From the NCBI RefSeq assembly GCF_042658365.1, contig NZ_JBHSQC010000023.1: a DNA stretch of 64,000 nt, one strand, 5' to 3'. Shown here one piece after another: positions 26,697 through 35,666 of the stretch (position 1 is the first letter of the stretch; each line of letters starts with the position of its first letter). Origin of the DNA: Carnobacterium_A antarcticum (GTDB lineage Bacteria > Bacillota > Bacilli > Lactobacillales > Carnobacteriaceae). The notes beneath the pieces are model-generated. The model made no database searches, was not told the origin of the DNA, and saw nothing but the letters and a program-made list of their open reading frames with translations. Made by a program: the position numbers and the translations under genes.

Positions 26697-26876
26697 TTAC
26701 CCTAGCAGCTCTCCGCCTTTAGCGTAATTGCTTTTTTTCATTTCATTGAGAATGACATGGACACTTTCTTTGGAAGCACCCGTGTTTTTTACTACAGCCT
26801 CGGTTACTTCTTTCACTAAATTGGCTTTCTGTTCTGCTGTCCGGCCTTCAACTAATTCGATATGGATAAATGGCAT
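26697..26876 (-). CDS. 4-oxalocrotonate tautomerase family protein
   Basis: A 59-residue protein starting MPFIHIELVEGRTAEQKANL, with the catalytic Pro right after the initiator Met and the small beta-alpha-beta fold of the 4-OT family. The body includes VKEVTEAVVKNTGASKESV and the family's usual VILNEM segment, ending YAKGGELLG. Length is exactly that of stand-alone tautomerases such as DmpI/YwhB. Substrate is unknown. It is convergent with the HAD gene and shares its terminator. Confidence 0.88.
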   Translation of the reverse strand: MPFIHIELVEGRTAEQKANLVKEVTEAVVKNTGASKESVHVILNEMKKSNYAKGGELLG

Positions 26877-27010
26877 TCTGATTCCTGCTTTCTTTAACGT
26901 AAGTATTTTTACTATAGTGTACTACTTTTCAGCCTTACATTCAGTATATTTATACAACCAGCGAATTTTTTACAAATTATAACGCTTAAAAACTTTGTTT
27001 ATTACTTTTA

Positions 27011-27070
27011 TTACATAAATTTAAAAATTATGTAATTTATGTAACATTCCGAAGTCTAATCGGTTATAAT
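27011..27070 (+). promoter_or_regulatory. asnB promoter with repeated TTATGTAA half-sites
   Basis: A TATAAT box at 27065-27070 has a weak -35. Just upstream lie TTACATAA (27011-27018) and two TTATGTAA copies (27028-27035, 27037-27044). They resemble GlnR/TnrA half-sites (TGTNA, TNACA), but the spacing is 6 rather than 7, so regulator identity is uncertain. Confidence 0.45.
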
Positions 27071-27148
27071 AATAAAAGCAAATTAATTAAACTGGTTTTT
27101 TGGATTTACAAATTAAACGTTAGACTAACATTGAAAAGAGGAAATAGA

Positions 27149-29059
27149 ATGTGTGGATTTGTAGGATGCTTATCAAATGATGGAGAAACGTGGTTAGAGG
27201 AACAAAAAGCTGTCGTTGAGAAAATGAACAAACAAATTATTCATAGGGGACCAGATGACGAAGGGTACTATTTCGATGATGCCATTGCACTAGGTTTTAG
27301 AAGACTTAGCATTATCGATATTGAAAATGGGCACCAGCCTCTCTCTTATGAGGGTGATCGGTACCGAGTTATTTTTAATGGTGAGATTTACAATTACATC
27401 GAATTAAGAAATGAACTGATTGAAAAAGGATTCGCTTTTCAAACCGACAGCGATACAGAGGTGATTCTAGCAGCTTATCTATTTTATAAAGAAGAAGTGA
27501 CTAGTAAGTTAAGAGGAATGTTCGCTTTTGTTATTTGGGATAAGCATGAAAAAACACTTTTTGGAGCACGCGATCAATTTGGAATAAAACCTTTTTATTA
27601 CGCCGTTGAAAACAACTGTTTATACATAGCTTCAGAGAAAAAATCTATTTTAAGTGTCCTTGATCCTCAACCGCTAAACCAAGCTTCTCTACAGAATTAT
27701 TTGACTTTCCAATACGTTCCAGGACCAGAAACGATGCATACTGCGATTAAAGCATTAGCTCCTGGGCACTTTATCATAAAAAAAATGAATGAGGATCTGA
27801 CGATTTCTAAATATTGGCAAGCCGACTTTACTCCTGCAGCCAATTCTGAAGAACACATTACAGCAGAAATAAGAGCTGCCTTATTTGATTCGATCGAAAA
27901 ACATATGCGTTCAGATGTTCCTGTAGGAGCTTTTTTGTCAGGAGGAATCGACTCTTCCATCGTCGTAGCTATTGCACGTGAATTCAATCCGAAATTAAAA
28001 ACACTTTCGGTTGGTTTTGAAAGAGAAGGTTACAGCGAAATAAATTTAGCAGAAGAAACCGCTGAAGAGTTAAAAGTAGAAAATTTCAGCTACACGATCA
28101 CTGCACAGGAATTCATGGATGAATTTCCTCGTTTTGTATGGCATATGGATGATCCTTTAGCAGACCCGGCCGCTGTTCCTCAATTCTTTTTATCAAGATT
28201 GGCCCGAAAACATGTAAAGGTTGCTTTGTCTGGCGAAGGTGCTGATGAGTTGTTTGGCGGATATGGCATTTATAATGAGCCAAACTCCTTAAAACTGTTT
28301 AAAAACACAGGGAAAATGACGAACCGAGCCCTTAATCGATTGGCTCGGCTGATGCCAGAAGGTGTTAAAGGCAAAAGCTTCCTTATAGGAGGAACGATGG
28401 CTTTAGAAGATCGATACGTGGGCAACGCAAAAATTTTTGATGAATTTGAAAAAAAGAAAATCTTAGTAAACTATGATTTGCATTTTCCTTATCAAGCAGT
28501 CACAAAACCTTTTTACGAGCAAACCATTAATTATGATCCTATCGATAGAATGCAATTAATTGATATCAATACGTGGTTGAGCGGAGATTTGCTTTTGAAT
28601 GCAGATCGGACAACGATGGCCTATTCATTGGAATTAAGAACGCCTTTCTTAGACAAAGAAGTATTTGAAGTTGCCCGAAAAATACCGGCAAAACTTCGAA
28701 TCGCTAACGGAACAACAAAATACATCTTGCGAAAAGCAGTAGAAGGCATTGTTCCAGATAATGTGATTTACCGAAAAAAACTTGGTTTCCCAGTTCCTAT
28801 CCGCCATTGGTTAAAAGATGAACTGTATGAATGGGCACTTGCCATCATGAAAGAATCTAAAACCGAACACTTATTAGAGAAGCCTTACCTCATCAATTTG
28901 CTGGAAAAACATCGAACTGGAAAAATAGATCATTCTCGCAAAATTTGGACAGCTTTAACTTTTATGGTTTGGCACCGCATTTATGTCGAAGAGCCGCAAA
29001 TGTTTTTAACTGAACCCAAACCTTTGCGTGATAAAATCAAACAGCCATTCCCTAATTAA
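27149..29059 (+). CDS. asnB: Asparagine synthase (glutamine-hydrolysing)
   Basis: A 636-residue enzyme making asparagine from aspartate, ATP and glutamine. The N-terminal class II glutaminase begins MCGFVGC, with Cys2 as nucleophile after Met removal; this fixes the start at 27149 rather than the in-frame codon 18 bases earlier. The synthetase domain shows LSGGIDSSIV (pyrophosphate loop) and GEGADELFGGY. A good AGAGGAAA site precedes the start. Single-gene unit with a terminator at 29135-29179. Confidence 0.94.
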   Translation: MCGFVGCLSNDGETWLEEQKAVVEKMNKQIIHRGPDDEGYYFDDAIALGFRRLSIIDIENGHQPLSYEGDRYRVIFNGEIYNYIELRNELIEKGFAFQTDSDTEVILAAYLFYKEEVTSKLRGMFAFVIWDKHEKTLFGARDQFGIKPFYYAVENNCLYIASEKKSILSVLDPQPLNQASLQNYLTFQYVPGPETMHTAIKALAPGHFIIKKMNEDLTISKYWQADFTPAANSEEHITAEIRAALFDSIEKHMRSDVPVGAFLSGGIDSSIVVAIAREFNPKLKTLSVGFEREGYSEINLAEETAEELKVENFSYTITAQEFMDEFPRFVWHMDDPLADPAAVPQFFLSRLARKHVKVALSGEGADELFGGYGIYNEPNSLKLFKNTGKMTNRALNRLARLMPEGVKGKSFLIGGTMALEDRYVGNAKIFDEFEKKKILVNYDLHFPYQAVTKPFYEQTINYDPIDRMQLIDINTWLSGDLLLNADRTTMAYSLELRTPFLDKEVFEVARKIPAKLRIANGTTKYILRKAVEGIVPDNVIYRKKLGFPVPIRHWLKDELYEWALAIMKESKTEHLLEKPYLINLLEKHRTGKIDHSRKIWTALTFMVWHRIYVEEPQMFLTEPKPLRDKIKQPFPN

Positions 29060-29063
29060 GTCT

Positions 29064-29435
29064 TCAGCTGCCTCCTTTTGTAAGGCATTTTGTTAAGGTT
29101 TCCTTCTTTTTTGTATATCCTCACGCTTGACAGTAAAAAAACCTGAAATGCCTTTATAACAGTCATTTTAGGTTTTTTTATCGTTCGAAAGTGAGTAAAG
29201 GAATTTAAATCTCTATCCACAGGGCACCCAAACCTCTTTTGAGTACCTTAATAAGGTTAAACCTCTATCTTTAAGGTAGGCAAACACATCTTGCGGAACT
29301 TAAGGATGCGACAAGCGTAAAGATAAGGCACGCAAACTTCCGACCAAAAATTCAACGAATCCCTTATAAGAACTGCAGCTGCTATGCTTTTTTGTAAAGC
29401 GTTTTGTTAGGGTTTTCTTCCGTTCTTTTGTATAA
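29064..29435 (+). repeat. Intergenic region with an imperfect direct repeat
   Basis: The 415 nt between asnB and ohr hold the asnB terminator (29135-29179) and two similar segments of about 55 nt, 29064-29116 and 29376-29435. Both run CAGCTGC...TTTTGTAA..GC.TTTTGTTA.GGTTT.CTTC and end in TTTTTGTAT; the second includes the TATAAT of the ohr promoter. Between them are three looser repeats with AAGG...GCAAAC. It looks like a local duplication of promoter DNA. No gene is seen. Confidence 0.5.
29135..29179 (+). terminator. Terminator after asnB
   Basis: AAAAAACCTGAAATG pairs with CATTTTAGGTTTTTT (one G-U pair) around a 13-nt loop. Confidence 0.85.
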
Positions 29436-29474
29436 TCAATATGTACGATGATATCAGAAAGGAGTTTTTATTAA

Positions 29475-29915
29475 ATGTCAGAATCAAAAGTTATGTACCA
29501 AACTACGGCTATCAATACAGGTGGACGTGACGGTGAAAGTCATTTACCAGATAAATCCTTCTCAGTTCGTGTATCAACTCCAAAAGCAATGGGCGGTCCT
29601 GGACAAGGCAGCAACCCAGAGCAATTGTTCGCGCTTGGATACAGTGCTTGTTTCAACTCCGCTCTAGAACATATGATGAAAGAAGAAAATGTTACTGGAA
29701 AGTCACAAGTAACATTGACCGTCGAATTGCTTTCCGATCCGACAGACAATGGATTTAAATTGGCTGCTAAAATTGAAGTAGCTGTTGAAGGCAAAAACAC
29801 AGAAGAAACACAAAAATTAGCAGACAAAGCTCACGCTTTTTGTCCTTATTCAAAAGCCACCAAAGGCAATATTGATGCTACGGTGACAGCAGTTGAATAC
29901 CAAGCAGACAAATAA
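29475..29915 (+). CDS. ohr: Organic hydroperoxide resistance protein (Ohr/OsmC family)
   Basis: A 146-residue thiol peroxidase that reduces organic hydroperoxides. The two catalytic cysteines lie in YSACFNSAL (near residue 57) and HAFCPYSKATKGN (near residue 119), the Ohr pattern. A strong GAAAGGAG site precedes the start. It is a single gene; I do not see an ohrR repressor gene beside it. Confidence 0.93.
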   Translation: MSESKVMYQTTAINTGGRDGESHLPDKSFSVRVSTPKAMGGPGQGSNPEQLFALGYSACFNSALEHMMKEENVTGKSQVTLTVELLSDPTDNGFKLAAKIEVAVEGKNTEETQKLADKAHAFCPYSKATKGNIDATVTAVEYQADK

Positions 29916-29933
29916 TTTTTAACATTCTTTACC

Positions 29934-29966
29934 AAAAGACCAGCTGACTATGCCAGCTGGTCTTTT
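29934..29966. terminator. Bidirectional terminator between ohr and NUDIX gene
   Basis: AAAAGACCAGCTG pairs with CAGCTGGTCTTTT around a short loop. Confidence 0.9.
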
Positions 29967-29975
29967 ACTATTTTT

Positions 29976-30425
29976 TTATTTTTTTTGGTTTTTCAGCCAT
30001 TGTTCAACGGCCCACTGATGGCTGCCGCGCTTCAATTTTTTTAGGGCTTCCGTTACAGTCATCCATTCTAATTCATTAAAATCTTCTAACGGTTCACTCA
30101 CAGCTTCCCATTTTTTAATGACATAAAAGTATGCTGGATTGTGGTAATACTGTTTGCGATGAGTAGAATAAAAATAATCTTCTGCATCGCCTAAATGGGG
30201 TCCTACTTCGATTTGGTAACCTAATTCTTCCAGAGATTCGCGTTGCAAGGTCTCTTCATCTGTTTCCTGATTTTCTTTTTCACCGCCTGGAAGCAAATAC
30301 GATCCATTAGGCGGAGAAACCAGCAGCAGTTTGTCCTTTTCTGAATCATAGACGATTCCATATACGCCAATACGCAATTGGTAATCTACGTCTGCTTGCC
30401 GCTCTCCGAAAGTATAGGGTTTCAT
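29976..30425 (-). CDS. NUDIX hydrolase
   Basis: A 149-residue NUDIX-fold hydrolase. The Nudix box GX5EX7REUXEEXGU is fully present (GEKENQE...RESLEELGY) near residues 46-70. Substrate is not predictable; a nucleoside diphosphate derivative or oxidised nucleotide is typical. An ATG 15 bases upstream (30440) forms part of the GGAGG site, so the start is placed at 30425. Single gene. Confidence 0.88.
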   Translation of the reverse strand: MKPYTFGERQADVDYQLRIGVYGIVYDSEKDKLLLVSPPNGSYLLPGGEKENQETDEETLQRESLEELGYQIEVGPHLGDAEDYFYSTHRKQYYHNPAYFYVIKKWEAVSEPLEDFNELEWMTVTEALKKLKRGSHQWAVEQWLKNQKK

Positions 30426-30589
30426 TTTTGTTGCCTCCATTTATTTGCTTTGAATTTTTTCACAAAACCATTCCTCATCTTATTCTCATTATTCTAACTT
30501 TTTTCTATAGAGGAGTCAATTTTATTCTTTCAAAAAAAGCATATCCTAAAAAGGACATACTTTTTGAACAACTATTAAATGGACAATTT

Positions 30590-31108
30590 TCACTGGATTC
30601 CCGTTGCTTTACGCAAGGTTTTGTTTTGCAACACAAAGTATAATAATGCCACATTGATTGGAGCCAGCACAAGGTTCTGAATCACTCGTGCAGGGAAAAT
30701 AACATAGGCAGCTTTATCCAATAAAATGGTTAACCACCACGTGTTCAATCCCAAGTTGACGATAACGGCCACTAGAACTACTGCAAGAATCACTCGTCCA
30801 AGTGTTTTTGGCTTTTTGTACAAAACCAATCCATAAATCACGCCACCTAAAAAAGCAGATAACGTAAACCCTGGAAAAAAAAGTGCTGTCTTTGGAAAAA
30901 GTATAATTCCCATAAAATCAGTGATCGCTGCGGCCACTCCTGCAATCCAAGGGCCATACAACATAGCGATAATCGCTACTGGCAAAAACCCAAAACCAAT
31001 TCGGACAATGGGAGTTTCTATTGAAACAAAGCGGGTCAATATAATTTCCAACGCCATCAACAAGCCAATAATCGAAATACTTCTTGCATCAAACTTACTT
31101 TTGTTCAT
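30590..31108 (-). CDS. folT: ECF transporter S component for folate, FolT
   Basis: A 172-residue membrane protein with about six hydrophobic segments, the substrate-binding subunit of an ECF transporter. The segment LEIILTRFVSIETPIVRIGFGFLP near residues 20-43 is typical of FolT. A tetrahydrofolate riboswitch in the leader confirms folate specificity. EcfA/EcfT are not in the window. Confidence 0.9.
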   Translation of the reverse strand: MNKSKFDARSISIIGLLMALEIILTRFVSIETPIVRIGFGFLPVAIIAMLYGPWIAGVAAAITDFMGIILFPKTALFFPGFTLSAFLGGVIYGLVLYKKPKTLGRVILAVVLVAVIVNLGLNTWWLTILLDKAAYVIFPARVIQNLVLAPINVALLYFVLQNKTLRKATGIQ

Positions 31109-31149
31109 TTTGAAGATCTCCTTTAAGAGCTCCCCACATAAAAACTATG

Positions 31150-31250
31150 CAGCGAATGCAGAAATAAAACCGCAAATTGCCAAGACAATTTTTCGTTTGA
31201 GGGCAACATCCCATCCCATCAACACTTAACGCTTTATTTCCTACTCTGTT
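31150..31250 (-). promoter_or_regulatory. Tetrahydrofolate (THF) riboswitch
   Basis: The minus-strand leader of folT has the conserved folT-motif blocks in order: GAGTAG (31241-31246), GCGTTAAGTG, GGGATG, ACGAA, then GCGG and TGCATTCGC (31151-31160). P1 is closed by GAGTAG-side and GCTGC-side sequences. About 40 nt later the AAAGGAGA ribosome site follows a complementary GAGCTCTT, which suggests translational control. Confidence 0.88.
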
Positions 31251-31383
31251 TATTTTGTCATCGGAGATGCCTCTCCTTTAACAAATCCTACTATAGCATG
31301 TTTCAAACTCCTCTTCCACAAAACCTGCTATTTCTCCCACTCTTTTCCTCACATATGTTTTTCATCTTATTCTCATTTAATGG

Positions 31384-31412
31384 TTGACTTTCTCATTTTG
31401 TCCCTGTATATT
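31384..31412 (+). promoter_or_regulatory. Promoter of the methionine transport operon
   Basis: TTGACT (31384-31389), 17-nt spacer, TATATT (31407-31412). It precedes both T-boxes; no second promoter is seen between them. Confidence 0.7.
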
Positions 31413-31417
31413 TAAAA

Positions 31418-31750
31418 GCAAGTCAACTAACCAAACACTATGATAAGAAGAGTACGTTCCGACAGAACTTTTTAGAGAACCCAGTAACTTGCTGCAAATG
31501 GGGAAGGATGTCGAGCTGAAGATGGTCTTGGAGTGGAATGATGCAAACAATGATTAGATTCATTTTAGCTTATTCCGGGTGCACCCGTTACAGTGCCTCA
31601 GTTACATTAAGATGCAATAATCTTTTTAGACTGAATGAGGTAAAACCAGTGATGGTTTTATAAACTAAGGTGGTAACACGAAAGAGCTAATGGCTTTCGT
31701 CCTTAAAAAGAGACAGTTTTTCTGTTTCTTTTTAAGGACGATTTTTTATT
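31418..31750 (+). promoter_or_regulatory. T-box riboswitch 1, with terminator
   Basis: Leader with the T-box sequence AAGGTGGTAACACG (31667-31680), a GGTGCACC-centred stem before it, and a terminator with an 18-bp class stem CGTCCTTAAAAAGA...TCTTTTTAAGGACG (31699-31740) followed by T6. An ATG triplet lies at the expected specifier position (GGA ATG ATGC). Uncharged tRNA binding should prevent termination. Met specificity is inferred from the triplet and the downstream transporter. Confidence 0.85.
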
Positions 31751-31751
31751 T

Positions 31752-32064
31752 TAATAGTCTTAAACGCAGTGACGAGAAAAGTACTTCTATCGATTGCAAC
31801 AACAGAGAGCCTGGCAGCTGAAAACAGGTTTGCAAAAGTAGAACGAAAATGGCCTCCGAGCGGGATACCAAGTGTCAGATAAGACCAGACATCAGGCTAT
31901 CATGGGTGCACCCATTAACGTGCTCGAGTATCAGAACAATCTGTTCTTGTACTTTATAAGGAGTTATTTGCGAAAATAACTTAAACAAAGGTGGTAACAC
32001 GAATGTTCAAGCGTTCGTCCTTTAATCTATTGCAAAGTAGATTATTGGATGAGCGCTTTTTTAT
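31752..32064 (+). promoter_or_regulatory. T-box riboswitch 2, with terminator
   Basis: A second complete T-box in series: AAAGGTGGTAACACG (31987-32001), terminator AAGCGTTCGTCC...GGATGAGCGCTT plus T6 (32009-32062). The specifier region reads GAAA ATG GCC TCCGAG, which aligns with the GAA-codon-NNN-TTTGAG pattern of Bacillus T-boxes and gives Met. Its own terminator means read-through needs two antitermination events. Confidence 0.85.
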
Positions 32065-32093
32065 TTCTACAACAACTATTAGGAGGCTATAAA

Positions 32094-33167
32094 ATGATTT
32101 CATTAAAAAATGTCAGCGTCACATTTAACAGCAAAGAACAAGATATCCATGCAGTGAACGACGTTACCCTCACCATCCCAAAAGGTGAAGTATTCGGTAT
32201 TGTGGGCTACAGCGGTGCTGGAAAAAGTACCTTGGTAAGAACGATCAATTTACTACAACGCCCCACAGCAGGTTCAGTTATCGTAGCCGATCAAAATCTG
32301 ATCCAGTTAAAACCAAAAGAATTACGGGCTGCACGCAAAAAAATCGGCATGATTTTTCAGCACTTTAACTTGATGGCTTCACGGACCATTGCAGAAAACG
32401 TCGCTTATCCATTAAGGAAATCAGGATTGACCAAACCTGAGATCAAAGCACGTGTCGCTGAATTACTGGACTTGGTCGGTTTATCCGATAAAAGCAGTGC
32501 TTACCCTTCTCAACTTTCCGGCGGTCAAAAGCAGCGTGTTGCGATTGCTCGTTCACTGGCCAACGACCCTGAAGTTTTGTTATGTGATGAAGCTACCAGC
32601 GCATTAGATCCTAAAACGACCCTTTCTATTTTAGAATTGTTAAAAGAATTAAACCAAAAACTTGCTTTAACCATTGTCATTATCACTCATGAAATGCAAG
32701 TTGTAAAAGAGATTTGCCATCGAGTCGCAGTCATGGAAAATGGACATGTCGTTGAAGCTGGCGACATTGTTTCCATCTTCACTGAACCAACAGAACAACT
32801 CACTAAAGAATTTATCAGTACCGCTACTCACACGGATCGTGCATTAGCAAATCTGCTTAAACACCCGACCTTATTGAACTTGCAATCGGATGATGTCTTA
32901 GCCAATATTTCCTATGTCGGTGCAAGTACCAGTGAACCGTTGATTGCGGCTTTATCGACTCGCTTTGGAGTGACCACCAATATTTTGTTTGGAAATGTTG
33001 AATTTTTACAAGAAACGCCTGTCGGAAATTTAATCGTTGTCTTTTCTGGAGAATCCAGCCAGCGCAGCAAAGCTATTGCTTATCTGCAATCAAATCAGGT
33101 AAAAGTCAACTTGATCAATCACCAGCAAAAAGTCATTCAATTTAAAAAAGAAACCAAAGCTATTTAA
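32094..33167 (+). CDS. metN: Methionine ABC transporter ATP-binding protein MetN
   Basis: A 357-residue ABC ATPase powering methionine import. Walker A GYSGAGKST near residues 38-46, signature LSGGQKQR, Walker B VLLCDEATSALD, and a C-terminal NIL regulatory domain (about 265-350) that binds methionine. A longer frame starts inside the T-box terminator; the ATG at 32094 follows AGGAGG and is correct. First gene of metN-metI-metQ-metQ-M20. Confidence 0.94.
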   Translation: MISLKNVSVTFNSKEQDIHAVNDVTLTIPKGEVFGIVGYSGAGKSTLVRTINLLQRPTAGSVIVADQNLIQLKPKELRAARKKIGMIFQHFNLMASRTIAENVAYPLRKSGLTKPEIKARVAELLDLVGLSDKSSAYPSQLSGGQKQRVAIARSLANDPEVLLCDEATSALDPKTTLSILELLKELNQKLALTIVIITHEMQVVKEICHRVAVMENGHVVEAGDIVSIFTEPTEQLTKEFISTATHTDRALANLLKHPTLLNLQSDDVLANISYVGASTSEPLIAALSTRFGVTTNILFGNVEFLQETPVGNLIVVFSGESSQRSKAIAYLQSNQVKVNLINHQQKVIQFKKETKAI

Positions 33168-33182
33168 TAAGGAGGAAAAATT

Positions 33183-33863
33183 ATGACGAATTTCTTAACA
33201 ACTTACTTTGAAAATGTTATTCCTTTAAAAGATGAAATCATTGCCAGCACTCTTCAAACGCTTTACATGGTGGGCGTGACTGGCCTGATCGCAGGTGTTT
33301 TAGGCATCATTTTAGGTGTGATTCTCGTGGTTACGGATAACAACGGTATCCTAGAAAACGCACCGCTTTACAATATTCTAGATAAATTTGTCAATGTCTT
33401 CCGCTCACTGCCCTTTATTATCCTGATGGCTTTGGTCGTTCCATTAACGCGGTTTCTGGTCCACACTTCTATCGGAACAACCGCCGCTATCGTGCCGTTA
33501 GTGATTGGAACAGTGCCTTTCTATGCCAGACAAATTCAAATTGCTCTACTAGAAGTTGACCCCGGCGTCATTGAAGCTGCTCAATCAATGGGCTCTAGTC
33601 CGTTAGAAATCATTTTCCGTGTTTACTTAAAAGAAGGCTTGACCGCCATTATTCGCGTTTCTTCTTTAACCATTATCAACTTAGTCGGGCTGACTGCTAT
33701 GGCAGGTGCGATTGGCGGCGGCGGTCTTGGCAACTTAGCCATTGCTCGCGGTTATAACCGATTCCAAGGTGACGTTACTTTGGTCGCTACGTTAATTATT
33801 TTACTGATTGTTTTCATCAGCCAATTTATCGGAAACCAATTGGTTAAAAGAACCACACATTGA
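33183..33863 (+). CDS. metI: Methionine ABC transporter permease MetI
   Basis: A 226-residue permease with five or six membrane segments and the EAA coupling loop VIEAAQSMGSSPLEI near residues 135-150. Strong AAGGAGG site, 15 nt after metN. It forms the membrane channel with MetN. Confidence 0.94.
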   Translation: MTNFLTTYFENVIPLKDEIIASTLQTLYMVGVTGLIAGVLGIILGVILVVTDNNGILENAPLYNILDKFVNVFRSLPFIILMALVVPLTRFLVHTSIGTTAAIVPLVIGTVPFYARQIQIALLEVDPGVIEAAQSMGSSPLEIIFRVYLKEGLTAIIRVSSLTIINLVGLTAMAGAIGGGGLGNLAIARGYNRFQGDVTLVATLIILLIVFISQFIGNQLVKRTTH

Positions 33864-33910
33864 TCCAGTTTACAAAAACTAAAAAAAACAGAAAAAAGGG
33901 GAAATCAAAA

Positions 33911-34738
33911 ATGAAAAAACTTAAAAAATTAGCTATTGGAACTATTTTGACAGCAGGAGTCCTGTTGACTGCTGCTTGCGGCAACGGCAATAAAGCAACC
34001 GGAGAAGAAACGACTACCGTTAAATTAGGAGTGGTTGGCGAAGTGAATGAACCTTGGGAATATGTTAAAGAACAACTTGCAGCAGATGGCATCAATCTTG
34101 AATTGGTCAAATTTTCTGACTACGCTACTCCAAACACTGCTCTGGCAGAAGGCGAATTAGATTTAAATTCTTTCCAAACCAAAATTTTCATGGAAGCTTT
34201 TAATGAAGATCACGGCGAAGATTTGACACCCATCGGCGATACGGTTATTGCCCCATTGGGAATTTATTCATCAGATTTAAAAGATATTAGTGAAATCAAA
34301 GAAAATGACACTATCGCCATTCCAAATGACGTTTCTAACGAAGGACGTGCTTTATTGTTATTGCAAACAGCAGGTTTGATTGAAGTGGACCCAGCTAAAG
34401 GCCAGGTCCCCGTTGTTGAAGATGTGACTTCTAATCCATTGAACCTGACCCTCCAACCGTTAGATTCTTCGCAAACAGCTCGGGCGTTAGAAGATGTTGC
34501 GGCTTCAGTGATCAATAGCGGCATGGCCGTCGATGCTGGATTTATCCCAACTGAAGATGCTATTTTCCTTGAACCGGTAACAGAATCTTCTGATCCATAT
34601 GTGAATGCTATCGTTGTTCGCGGAGAAGACAAAGACAATGAGTTATACAATAAAATTGTTGCGGCTTATCAAACAGATGGTACGAAAGAAGTTATTGAAA
34701 AAACATCTAAAGGATCATCGATTCCTGTTTGGAAATAA
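33911..34738 (+). CDS. metQ: Methionine-binding lipoprotein MetQ, copy 1
   Basis: A 275-residue lipoprotein of the NlpA family. The signal peptide ends in the lipobox LLTAACG, so the mature protein is anchored by Cys near residue 22. NlpA motifs LAEGELDLNSFQ and NSGMAVDAGFIPTEDAIF are present. The frame extends upstream over the metI end, but the ATG at 33911 follows AAAGGGG and starts the signal peptide. About 60-65% similar by eye to copy 2. Confidence 0.92.
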   Translation: MKKLKKLAIGTILTAGVLLTAACGNGNKATGEETTTVKLGVVGEVNEPWEYVKEQLAADGINLELVKFSDYATPNTALAEGELDLNSFQTKIFMEAFNEDHGEDLTPIGDTVIAPLGIYSSDLKDISEIKENDTIAIPNDVSNEGRALLLLQTAGLIEVDPAKGQVPVVEDVTSNPLNLTLQPLDSSQTARALEDVAASVINSGMAVDAGFIPTEDAIFLEPVTESSDPYVNAIVVRGEDKDNELYNKIVAAYQTDGTKEVIEKTSKGSSIPVWK

Positions 34739-34781
34739 TCATTTACAGTTAAACTAACGCTAAAGGAGCTTGAATTCTACT

Positions 34782-35603
34782 ATGAAAATCACTAAAAAAT
34801 ATTATTTATCTGCTTTACTTGTTTTATCCCTCTTCTTAGCAGCGTGCGGCCGTTCTGCTGCAGATGAAACACCTGTCGTTAAATTAGGTGTGGTCGGTGA
34901 AGAACAAGATGTATGGGAATTCGTTGCCGATAAGTTGGCAAAAGAAAACATCACACTAGAACTCGTTAAACTAACGGATTATACACAACCCAATACTGCT
35001 CTCGCCGAGGGTGAAATCGATTTGAATTCTTTTCAACATCAAATTTTTCTGGATACTTACAATGCTGAAAGCGGCAATGACTTAGTCACTATTGGGAAAA
35101 CCTATATTGCTCCCTTAGGCCTTTATTCCAACGACTTAACTTCAATTGATGAAGTCAAAGAAAAAGATGTGGTCGCAATTCCTAATGATGTAACCAATGG
35201 CGGACGGGCACTACTGCTTCTGCAAACTGCTGGCTTACTGACCGTCGACCCTGCTGCCGGAACAACGCCAACTGTCAACGATATTACAGAAAATCCATTA
35301 GATTTAGAAATCAAAGAATTAGATGCTGCCCAAACCGCTCGTTCTCTGCCCGATGTTGCCATTTCTGTTATTAACAGCGGGATGGCCGTTGATGCTGGCT
35401 TTATCCCAACTGAAGATGCAGTTTTCTTAGAACCAGTAGATGAGAAATCTGATCCTTATATCAATATTATTGTCGCCAATTCTGAAGATGCAGAAAATGA
35501 TATCTATCAAAAAGTTGTCAAAGCTTATCAAGCAGAAGACACCAAAGAAGTCATTGCAGAAACGTCCAAAGGTTCTTCTGTTCCTGCTTGGGATGAAAAT
35601 TAA
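34782..35603 (+). CDS. Methionine-binding lipoprotein MetQ, copy 2
   Basis: A 273-residue NlpA-family lipoprotein with signal peptide and lipobox FLAACG. It shares long identical blocks with the preceding gene (for example NSGMAVDAGFIPTEDA and SDPYIN), so the pair arose by tandem duplication. Residue differences in the body suggest the two may bind different substrates, such as L- and D-methionine or the sulfoxide; this is inference. Start at ATG 34782 rather than an in-frame TTG 12 bases upstream. Confidence 0.9.
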   Translation: MKITKKYYLSALLVLSLFLAACGRSAADETPVVKLGVVGEEQDVWEFVADKLAKENITLELVKLTDYTQPNTALAEGEIDLNSFQHQIFLDTYNAESGNDLVTIGKTYIAPLGLYSNDLTSIDEVKEKDVVAIPNDVTNGGRALLLLQTAGLLTVDPAAGTTPTVNDITENPLDLEIKELDAAQTARSLPDVAISVINSGMAVDAGFIPTEDAVFLEPVDEKSDPYINIIVANSEDAENDIYQKVVKAYQAEDTKEVIAETSKGSSVPAWDEN

Positions 35604-35666
35604 TTCTATTTCCACTATTCATGACGTACTTGTTCCCCACTACTACAATTTGAAAGGATGATTTTC

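Noticed and set aside
26728..26982. 84-residue plus-strand frame
   Set aside because: Antisense shadow of the tautomerase gene, whose Pro-1 start and length are convincing.
32049..32093. Earlier start of MetN inside the T-box terminator
   Set aside because: It would begin in the terminator stem; AGGAGG before 32094 sets the start.
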